64,000 nucleotides of DNA from Microvirga lotononidis (GTDB lineage Bacteria > Pseudomonadota > Alphaproteobacteria > Rhizobiales > Beijerinckiaceae), in contig NZ_CP141049.1 in NCBI RefSeq assembly GCF_034627025.1, forward strand, positions 930,001 through 994,000, in the 5' to 3' direction. The position numbers and the translations under genes are program-made. Below are positions 56,819 through 64,000 of the stretch, piece by piece (the stretch's first letter is position 1; the number at the start of each line of letters is the position of its first letter). The notes below the pieces were generated by a model that saw only the letters and a list, made by a program, of their open reading frames with translations, searched no databases and had not been told where the DNA came from.

Positions 56819-57199
56819 CGACCGCGGCCTGGGCCGTCTTCCGGAGTGCGCCAGGCAAGTCCAGACCCTGTTCCCAGCATCAGCTGTCTCTTGAACAGTC
56901 GCGTGAAAGAGGCGAAATCAGTTTAAAGGACGAACAATCAGTGAACGTTTATGCCGAAGTTGGCCTCTGCATCCGCGGACCCGCCTTGTCCATGAGAGAA
57001 TTCTGCGGATCGTGTTCAGTGAGATCTCTGAGGCGCTCTTTCTGACACGTTGATCTTCCCTCGCGTTGGATACTGCTGGCGAATTGCATGTTGCCGCTTC
57101 ATTCGCAGCCAGAGAGCTGATCTGCAGCGCTCGAATGCAGAGCGCCGGTGGTCCGCTCTGGAAGCTTGGCAGCCGCCTCGGAAGCTCCAAAGCGAATTC
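56819..57199. other. Intergenic stretch after nodQ
   Basis: No intact gene. The plus-strand frame at about 56960-57190 has protein-like pieces (HERILRIVFSEISEALFLTR; LDTAGELHVAASFAAREL) with a stop between, so a gene remnant is possible. It ends at the TTCCTAAGAAACA terminus of the next IS110. Confidence 0.35.
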
Positions 57200-58573
57200 C
57201 TAAGAAACAACGAGTTCGGTTGAGGCGAGCTCTGCCTTTTCCAGGACGTAGCCGAGCGACTTGGCGCGGCGGCGAAGATTGCTCAGCACCCGCTGCCGAT
57301 AGCGTTCCTCGTAGTACGCCGCCCCCGGATCGGCGTAGGCCATGCCGTGACGGAGCGTGTTGTAGATCAGCACCGCGATCTTGCGCGCTGTCGCCGTGAT
57401 CGCCTTGACCTTGCCGACCCGCGCGGCCAGCCGCCGGTAGAAGGCGCCCAGCGCTGTCTGGGTGCGCCCGATCGCGCCCGCGGCCAGCCGCAACAGTGCC
57501 GCGACCCGACTGCCGGAGCGGCGCGTGCGGCTCGACAGCACCTTGCCCCCAGAGATCTTGTTGTGCGGCGCGAGACCCAGCCAGGAGGTGAAGTGCTGGG
57601 CGCTCGGCCAGGCCGCGAGATCCGGGCCGCACTCGCTGACGAGCTTGAGCGCCAGGTAGGGTCCGATCCCATCGATCTGGGTCAGGTCGACCCCGAGGAT
57701 CGCATGCAGGGCCGCGCGCACCGGCACGGCCGGCTCATGGGCCTGCGGCTGCGCGCGGCGGGGCGGCGGCAGCGGCACCGCCGGGGGCGGGCTGGCCGCC
57801 TTCAGGCGCTCCAGCACGGCCGCGATGCGCTCGTCGCAGGCGGCCACCTTGGTCTGGTAGACCTCATACAGTTCGAGCGCCTGGGCCAGGGCGAAGATGT
57901 GCTCCTCCCGGTCGTTGCCGACCAGCGCGGCGCGCAGGGTCGCGAGCGGGGTCTTGCAGCGCCCGTCGCGCAAGGCGGCCAGGCGGTCGGGATCACGCTC
58001 GCCTGCCACCAGGGCCCGAATGATGCGCAGCCCCGTCTGGCCGGTGATGTCGGCCACCACGTGATGGAGCTGCAGGTTCATCTGGGTCAGCGCCTTCTGC
58101 ATGTGCTGGATGTGGGCAGCGGCAGCTTCCAGGAGGCGCTCACGCTGGCGCAGATAAGAGCGCAGGGTGGCGATCTCGCCTTGCGGCTGGAAGCTGGCCC
58201 GCAGGAGCCCGTACTCATGCAGGCGCTGCAACCACTGGGCGTCGCACACGTCCGTCTTGCGGCCCGGCACCTGCTTGACCTCGCGGGCATTGACGACCAC
58301 CACCGCGAAGCCGCGTTGGGTGAGGATCTCGTAGAGCGGGATCCAGTAGACCCCAGTCGATTCCAGGGCCACCGTGGTGACCCTGCACTGCCCAAACCAG
58401 TCGGCGAGGCGCTGCAGGTCACCCGTGAAGGTGCCGAAGGTGCGCACCGGCTCGGGATCGCAGCGGGACGAGACGGCTGCCACATGGATCCGGGCGCCGA
58501 TGTCGACGGCGGCCGCATGGGGATGGATCGGGGCAAGATCCCGCTGCAGGTGGGACGGCGATTTGCGCGGCAT
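57200..58573 (-). CDS. IS110-family transposase (large type)
   Basis: A 457-residue protein related to that at 22674-24089: HAAAVDIGARIHVAAV, ALESTGVYWIPLYEIL, GRKTDVCDAQWLQRL, IDGIGPYLALKLVSECG and SGGKVLSSRTRRSGSRVA. AAGGAGGAG lies upstream. It appears intact. Confidence 0.85.
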   Translation of the reverse strand: MPRKSPSHLQRDLAPIHPHAAAVDIGARIHVAAVSSRCDPEPVRTFGTFTGDLQRLADWFGQCRVTTVALESTGVYWIPLYEILTQRGFAVVVVNAREVKQVPGRKTDVCDAQWLQRLHEYGLLRASFQPQGEIATLRSYLRQRERLLEAAAAHIQHMQKALTQMNLQLHHVVADITGQTGLRIIRALVAGERDPDRLAALRDGRCKTPLATLRAALVGNDREEHIFALAQALELYEVYQTKVAACDERIAAVLERLKAASPPPAVPLPPPRRAQPQAHEPAVPVRAALHAILGVDLTQIDGIGPYLALKLVSECGPDLAAWPSAQHFTSWLGLAPHNKISGGKVLSSRTRRSGSRVAALLRLAAGAIGRTQTALGAFYRRLAARVGKVKAITATARKIAVLIYNTLRHGMAYADPGAAYYEERYRQRVLSNLRRRAKSLGYVLEKAELASTELVVS

Positions 58574-58790
58574 GGCAGGCTCCTCCTTTGTGACATCAAC
58601 GGAGGGCGGGGCTGCGCGAGATCATCACATTCCTAACCGGGATCGCCTGGGCGTCACCACTCTCAAGTGCGCAGCAGCCCGTGGACCATGTTCGCCATCG
58701 GGGTTGGGACCACCACATGGGCATCGGCCGCTCCCCTCCGCAGCCGATCATAGAGCGCCCTGTTTCTCCCGCCACAGGCGGATTGAAAAT
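58574..58790 (-). ncRNA. Conserved noncoding end of IS110, candidate guide (bridge) RNA
   Basis: Shares ordered blocks (CCGCCTGTGG, GGAGGGGAGCGGCCG, ACATGGTCCA, CTTGAGAGTGGTGACGCC) with the region upstream of the related IS110 at 22.7 kb. Intervening bases differ, as expected if loops specify different targets. Position and conservation only. Confidence 0.4.
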
Positions 58791-58898
58791 TCGCGACCGT
58801 TCGCCAGCAGTATCGCGTTGGTGGCTCTCCCGCACTTTGCGTGGATGAGTCGCAGTAACGTGGCCTGATCCCGCCGATTTCTGGGGACAGAGCGGCGC

Positions 58899-59600
58899 AT
58901 GAACCCGCTTTCGCTCATTCCCGGTTGCCGGATCCGTCACGTCACTCCTTTCGGCCAGAACGCCCTAGTTGTTGCAGTTGAGGGGCGTGCTCCCCATGGC
59001 CGCTGCCCTGCATGCCGGCATATCAGTGGCAGCGTGCACAGCTCCTCAGTCCGGCATCCGGCGGATCTCCCATCCTTCGGACGCGAGGTCCGTCTGCAGG
59101 TCCATGTGCGGCGTGTCTACTGCCACAATCAGGCTTGCTCGAAGCAAACCTTCACGGAGCCTCTCTCCCGTCTTCTCAAGCCTTATGCCCGACGCACATT
59201 AAGGCTGGACAAGGCTCAAGGCCGGATCGGCATTGCGTTGGGAGGGGAGCCCGGTGCCAGGCTCCTCGCGCATGGAGCCATACCAGCCAGTGCCTACACA
59301 ATCCTGCGCCTGGTTCGGCACCAGCCGCTTCCCAGCGCCAGCCGCCGCGTATTGTCGGCGTTGATGACTGGGCGGTAAGGAAGGGGCGCACCTATGGATC
59401 CATTCTGGTCAACCTGGAACGCCGAAAGCCAATTGAGCTTTTGCCCGACCGAACCGCGTCCACCTTCTCGGCCCGGCTCCGGCGCCACCCCGATATCAGG
59501 ATCATCGCTCGTGACCGCTCCAGTGAGTACGCCCGCGGCGCGGCCACGGCCACTAAGGTCATCCAGGTTGCGCATTCCAGGGATGGTGATCGGTGGCTCG
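58899..59600 (+). pseudogene. ISL3-family transposase, frameshifted and truncated
   Basis: MNPLSLIPGCRIRHVTPFGQ, a zinc-finger region (CPACRHISG; YCHNQACSKQTF), then after a frame change near 59350 VGVDDWAVRKGRTYGSILV and IIARDRSSEYARGAA. The end is lost where an IS21 begins (about 59580). Confidence 0.8.
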
Positions 59601-59727
59601 ACGCGATCGTGATCACTCGTTCCAGTGATCGTGATCACCGTCAGCATTGACCTGGTGGTCTGCTGAGCGGGAGTGAAGCGGTCCGTACCGCCGGCAGTTG
59701 CAGGGTGGTCTGGAAACAGGCGTCAGG

Positions 59728-60453
59728 TCAAGCCCGGCGCCGCAGGCTGTCGCCCTTGAGTTCAATCCGATGCGCATTGTGAATGACGCGATCCAGGATC
59801 GCATCGCCGAGCGTGGGATCGGCAATCACATCGTGCCAGTGTGACACGGGAACCTGACTGGTGATCAGCAGCGAGCCCTTGTCGTAGCGATCGTCGACGA
59901 TCTCGAGAAGATCCCGGCGCTGCTCGGCGCTGAGCGGCTCCGGGCCCCAGTCATCGATGATGAGCAGATCCGTGCGCTCCAGGGCACTCATCAGCCGGGC
60001 CAGACGGCCTTCGCCGCGGGCCTGGGCCAGATCGGCAAACAGGCGCGGCGCCCGCCGGTACAGAACCGAGAAGCCGTCGCGACAGGCCTTGTGCCCAAGC
60101 GCACAGGCGAGCCAGCTCTTGCCCGTCCCGGTCGGGCCGACAATCGCCAGGTGATTGTGATCGCGCACCCACTGGCTGGTCGCCAGCGCCTGGAACAAGG
60201 CCCGGTCGAGACCGCGTGAGGTGCGGTAGTCGACATTCTCGATGGTGGCGTTCTGGCGCAGTTTGGCCGCGCTCAGGCGGCGCGCCAGACGACGGTTGTC
60301 GCGGAACGTCGCTTCCCGATCGACCAGAAGACCGAGCCAGTCGGCATGGGGCATGGCCGCCGCGTCGGGGTTGGTCTGCAACTCGATCAGCGTGTCGGCC
60401 ATGGCACTCAGGCCAAGGGCGCGCAGGCGTTCGACGGTGGGATGAAGCAGCAT
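59728..60453 (-). CDS. istB: IS21 IstB ATPase helper (second copy)
   Basis: About 241 residues: Walker A GPTGTGKSWLACALG, Walker B LLIIDDWG and LLITSQVPVSHWHD. It belongs to a second IS21 element whose left end, with repeated GATCGTGATCAC motifs, lies at about 59580-59650. Complete, but its istA is truncated. Confidence 0.85.
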   Translation of the reverse strand: MLLHPTVERLRALGLSAMADTLIELQTNPDAAAMPHADWLGLLVDREATFRDNRRLARRLSAAKLRQNATIENVDYRTSRGLDRALFQALATSQWVRDHNHLAIVGPTGTGKSWLACALGHKACRDGFSVLYRRAPRLFADLAQARGEGRLARLMSALERTDLLIIDDWGPEPLSAEQRRDLLEIVDDRYDKGSLLITSQVPVSHWHDVIADPTLGDAILDRVIHNAHRIELKGDSLRRRA

Positions 60454-60466
60454 GAGGATCTCCTGA

Positions 60467-61243
60467 TCAGTGATAGTAGCCGGGGCCACGGATGTTGGCG
60501 TGGACGAGAACCGGCGCGTCCTGCGCCGGCTCAGAGGCCTTGGGCGTGCCGCTCTTCAGAATGGCGGCCACCGAGGTGTAGGACCGGGTGTTGATCGCCA
60601 GCGCCTGCGCGCAGGCCGCATCGACCCGCTCGGCCCCATAGCGCTTGACCAGGCCGAGAATGCCGATCGCCGAGCGGAAGCCCTGCTCGGGATGCGGCCG
60701 GGAGCGCAGGATGACGTCGATCAAGGTGGCCGCGTCGGCCCCGACCTTGCCCGCCTCGCGGCGGATGCGCTCATGCGTCCAGTCGCGGTAGCGCCGATGC
60801 GAGCTCGGCATGTGTTCGGCCACCGTGGTCGGCCGATGCGGACGATGGGAGCGCACATGCGAGGCCACGCGCTTGCCGCGCCAGAAGACTTCGATGCTGG
60901 TGGCCGTGATCCGCGCCTCGACCTCCTGGCGCACGAGGCTGTGCGGCACGCTGTAGTAATGCTTGCCGATCTCGATGTGATAGTCGAGACCGACCCGGCA
61001 GCGCTTCCACTCGGCATACTCGTAAGCTTCGGCCGGCAGCGGCAGGAGCGCCGGGCGGTCGAGCGCCTCGAACAGCTCGCGCCGGCTGCAGCCCCACCCG
61101 CGCAAGGGGCGCTCGTTCAGGTCATGCAGCAGATCGTGGATGGCCGCGTTGAGGGCCGGCAGCGAGAAGAAGCGGCGGTTGCGCAGGCGGGCCAGGATCC
61201 AGCGCCCGACCACCTGAACGCCGACCTCGACCTTGGCTTTGGA
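60467..61243 (-). pseudogene. istA: IS21 IstA, N-terminus missing
   Basis: The frame runs from [20 protein letters not shown] to the stop at 60467 ([34 protein letters not shown]). About half of IstA, including the helix-turn-helix and most of the DDE core, is gone at 61243, where a recombinase-bearing element starts. Confidence 0.85.
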
Positions 61244-61281
61244 TTAAGCCGTCAAATGCTGGTCATACGGGGATCACCGCC

Positions 61282-61554
61282 CAGACCGTATGGATCACGC
61301 ACCCGTTCCATCCGCTGAGCGGGCAGAAGCTCGCCCTTGTCAGCCGAGGGTGCCACTGGGGTGAGGATAGGGTCGTCTATCGCGGTCCTGATGGCGTCTT
61401 GCGAACGATTGCGGCAGCGTGGACCGATCTCGATCCACCGGACGAGTTCCGTCGTGTTGCGGCCGGGCGGGCGGCTTTCCGTACGGTCGATCTCCTCGCG
61501 TTATGCACCCTCCTGGACAGGCTCGCGCTGCGCCCGGAGCGCGGCAAGTTGTAA
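61282..61554 (+). CDS. DUF5372-type small protein of a recombinase element
   Basis: The frame reads VWITHPFHPLSGQKLALVSR, then WGEDRVVYRGPDGVLRTIAA and AAWTDLDPPDEFRRVAAGRA, ending at 61554. I recognise it as the small DUF5372-like protein often found ahead of transposon recombinases. No normal start codon is visible in frame, so the 5' end may be lost at the junction with IS21 (61243). Confidence 0.5.
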   Translation, partial: QTVWITHPFHPLSGQKLALVSRGCHWGEDRVVYRGPDGVLRTIAAAWTDLDPPDEFRRVAAGRAAFRTVDLLALCTLLDRLALRPERGKL

Positions 61555-61723
61555 GGGAGATTATGCCGCATGTGTAAATCTAATTCCGCCATGCCATGCG
61601 CCGCAACGCGAGCTTGCATCGCGCTAAAGACCTTCAGGTGTAAGGGAAGTAGCGTCAACCTGGCGTTTGACGACGGTCACGTTGTGGCATATTCTACTTT
61701 ACATCTCTCGGGCGAGGTTGATC

Positions 61724-62197
61724 ATGGCAAGGCCAAACCGCCGGGATCTCAAGAGCGCCGCACTGGCGCGCGACGGCACCCTCAATCCCCATCCCGAGGG
61801 CGTCCAGGACGCCTTGTTCACCAGCAACCCGTTCTTCGATGCGCGCGATCTCATCCAGGTGCGTTACGAGATGGTGCGTCGGCATCAGATGGACGGTCTC
61901 TCCATCAGCGAAGTCGCCGCGGCCTTCGGGGTCTCGCGCCCGACCTTCTACAAAGCCCAGAATGCCCTGGCCAGCCAGGGTCTGGCCGGTCTTATCCCGG
62001 GCCAACGGGGTCCCAAGGACGGCCACAAGCTGTCGGCCGCGGTGGTCTCCTTCGTCTCCGAGATGAAGCTTGCCAGCCCGGACCTCACCACGCTGCAATG
62101 TCTCGACGCGATCCAGGAGCGGTTTGGTCTCAAGGTCCACAAGCGCAGTTTGGAACGAGCGCTGGCGCGCAAAAAAAAACGCTCCCATCCGGCCTGA
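61724..62197 (+). CDS. Helix-turn-helix protein of a recombinase element
   Basis: A 157-residue protein with helix-turn-helix (LSISEVAAAFGVSRPTFYKA) and SLERALARKKK at the end, preceded by GAGG. The frame stops just after an A9 run (62171-62179). In the -1 frame the protein continues for 90 codons (ETYERLRAAVLSAEPVWGLD and LTRLLAGIVVALMEGPAHA) to 62463. A slippage product may thus exist. Confidence 0.65.
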   Translation: MARPNRRDLKSAALARDGTLNPHPEGVQDALFTSNPFFDARDLIQVRYEMVRRHQMDGLSISEVAAAFGVSRPTFYKAQNALASQGLAGLIPGQRGPKDGHKLSAAVVSFVSEMKLASPDLTTLQCLDAIQERFGLKVHKRSLERALARKKKRSHPA

Positions 62198-62463
62198 TCG
62201 GCATCGGCGCCGTCGAGACCTACGAGAGATTGCGAGCCGCGGTCCTGTCGGCCGAGCCGGTCTGGGGTCTGGACCTTGGCATCCTGCGCCAGCGTGGCGT
62301 GGCAAGCTGGCTCAAGGGGCGAAGCCTTCGGTCGCCCGTGCCCGCCAGACCGGCACCAAGGTCGCCTGTCCTGGTTGTCGAGCCCGTGTCGCCCGCTGGC
62401 GAACTCACCCGCCTTCTGGCCGGGATCGTCGTTGCGCTCATGGAGGGCCCCGCCCATGCCTGA
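62180..62463 (+). CDS. Second half of the A9 frameshift product
   Basis: A coding-like frame without its own start: IGIGAVETYERLRAAVLSAE to the stop at 62463, overlapping the recombinase start (62456). It is best explained as an extension of the upstream helix-turn-helix protein by slippage at A9. Confidence 0.45.
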
Positions 62464-64000
62464 TCTCAAAGTGACGGCCGATCATCTCAAGCGCGATGCC
62501 TATCTGTATGTCCGTCAATCGACCTTGCGTCAGGTGGCCGAGCATGGTGCGAGCACGCAGCGCCAATATGGCTTGCGCGGTCGCGCCATCGCCGCCGGCT
62601 GGCCGGCCGAGCGCATCCGCGTCATTGATCGGGACCTCGGCAAGTCCGGCTCCAGCGCCGCAACCCGTGATGGCTTCCAGGAACTGGTCAGTGAGGTGGC
62701 GCTCGGCAAGGCCGGGATCGTGATGGGGCTTGAAGTCTCGCGTCTGGCGCGCAACTCCGCCGATTGGCACCGGCTCATCGAGCTGTGCGCGCTGACGGCC
62801 ACGCTCATTCTCGATGAGGATGGCATTTACGACCCGGCCGAATTTAATGACAGGCTCTTGCTCGGCCTGAAGGGCACGATGAGCGAAGCCGAGCTCCATA
62901 TCCTCAAGGCGCGGATGCGCGGGGGTCAGCTCAACAAGGCCCGGCGCGGCGAGCTCGAAATGGCTCCGCCGGTCGGTCTGGTCTACCGGCCTGATGGCGG
63001 TCTCGACCTCGACCCCGACGCGGAGGTCCAGGGGGCCTTGCGTCTGGTGTTCGAGACCTTCGCCCGCACCGGCAGTGCCATGCGCACGGTGCGCTTCTTC
63101 CAGGAGCAGAATCTTTTGTTCCCGCGCCGGCTGCGCAAGGGGCCGAATAAGGGAGAGCTGTTGTGGGCCCCGCCGCAGCACGCCCGCATTCTGCAAGTGC
63201 TGCATAACCCGCGCTATGCCGGCGCCTTCGTGTATGGCCGGACGCGCACGCGTCATCGGCCTGAGGGAGGGGCCGCGACAATCCGGGTCCCCAGGGCCGA
63301 GTGGCAGTTCGTCATCCCGAACCTGCATCCGGGCTATATCAGCTGGGAATGCTTCGAAGCCAATCAACTCCGGCTCGCCGACAACGCGCGCGCGTTTGGC
63401 GGGGAGCGCCTGTCCGGTCCCGCCCGCGAAGGACCTGCGCTGCTGCAGGGCCGTGTGTTGTGCGGTCTGTGCGGCTCGCGCATGGGCGTCCGCTATCAGC
63501 AGGAGCATGGATGCAGCGTTCCAGTTTACATCTGCCAGGAAACCCTGGTGCGACGCGGCGGAGCGGTGTGCCAGACCATTCCGGGCAAAGTCGTCGATCC
63601 GGCCATTGGCGCGCTTCTCGTCGAATTGATGACCCCGATGACGCTGGAGGTCACCCTGGCCGTGCAGCAGGAACTTGAAGCGCGCGGCCGAGACCGACAA
63701 CTTGCGTCGTCAGCACCTCGAACGCATGGCCTATGACGTGGAGTTGGCCCGTCATCGCTACATGAAAGTCGATCCCAATAACCGGCTTGTTGCCGACACC
63801 CTGGAGGCAGACTGGAACGACAAGCTGCGGCTTCACGCCGAAGCAGCCGAGGCGTATGAGCGCAAAGCTCGCGAGCAGGTCGGTGAACTCGACGCCGAGG
63901 CGCGGCGGCGCATTCTTGATCTCGCCGAGCAGTTCCCGCGCGTCTGGCATGATCCCCGGATCGACCCACGGGAGCGCAAACGTATCCTGCGTCTGCTGAT
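62456..64000 (+). pseudogene. Large serine recombinase, frameshifted, cut by window edge
   Basis: Starts MPDLKVTADHLKRDAYLYVR, with the catalytic Ser in YVRQSTLRQVAEHG; then GIVMGLEVSRLARN, a recombinase domain (QVLHNPRYAGAFVYGR) and a zinc ribbon (CGLCGSR). At about 63685 the frame breaks (ELEARGR); the coiled-coil continuation (LRRQHLERMAYDVELARHRY; DPNNRLVADTLEADWNDKLR) proceeds in another frame to the window end. Either one base was gained or two were lost. It differs from the recombinase at 41275. Confidence 0.75.

Noticed and set aside
1..64000. CRISPR arrays, tRNA and rRNA genes, replication or transfer origins
   Set aside because: I saw no regularly spaced repeats, cloverleaf genes with conserved CCA-end context, or rRNA sequence; no attachment site of the whole region is visible.

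Overview
The window is a GC-rich, heavily rearranged piece of an alphaproteobacterial symbiosis region. It carries nodD, a nod box, nodABCIJ, nodH and nodPQ, together with dctA/dctBD and a set of metabolic genes under NifA/sigma-54-type control, so the organism is a rhizobium. The nodABCIJH-PQ order and the mix of mobile elements suggest Methylobacteriaceae (Microvirga or Methylobacterium type); that placement is an inference. No rRNA, tRNA or CRISPR array was seen.

Layout. 1-2.7 kb: IS1182 and IS630 elements. 2.9-8.8 kb: a phosphotransfer protein (PEP-synthase-like) and a divergent pair (HisC-like aminotransferase, ThDP enzyme), separated by a control region with two oppositely facing sigma-54 promoters around one NifA-type site. 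9-17.4 kb: a zinc-ribbon protein, then nested insertion sequences (IS66, IS3, IS110, IS21, several inserted in one another). 17.5-20.5 kb: a bacterial ubiquitin-like conjugation operon (Ub-like protein, E1-like enzyme, DUF6527-type protein) divergent from an XRE regulator and an ImmA/IrrE protease, with paired palindromic operators between them. 20.5-28.4 kb: IS256, IS110 and IS3 copies, gene remnants and a small conserved-looking protein. 28.5-34.6 kb: a luciferase-like monooxygenase, dctA, dctB and dctD with a sigma-54 promoter and two palindromic activator sites. 34.8-45.7 kb: nodD set among transposase remnants, including a serine-recombinase element inside an IS5 gene. 45.8-56.8 kb: the nod operon and sulfation genes. 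57-64 kb: IS110, ISL3, IS21 and a second recombinase element cut by the window end.

How the genes work together. NodD would activate the nod box at 45.85 kb. NodA/B/C make the acylated chitooligosaccharide, NodI/J export it, and NodH sulfates it with PAPS. Here the APS-kinase step appears to come from a separate kinase-adenylyltransferase fusion, because NodQ carries a membrane DUF2061 tail instead of the usual APS-kinase domain. A lone response-regulator receiver is translationally coupled to nodA. DctA imports dicarboxylates under DctB/DctD, and the 2.9-8.8 kb genes would be switched on with nitrogen fixation.

The most promising novel items are the ubiquitin-like/ImmA cassette, the NifA-type divergent metabolic cluster, the rearranged sulfate-activation module and the nod-box-linked lone receiver. 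About half of the window is mobile DNA, much of it broken; family names for mobile elements rest on motif recognition, not on searches.
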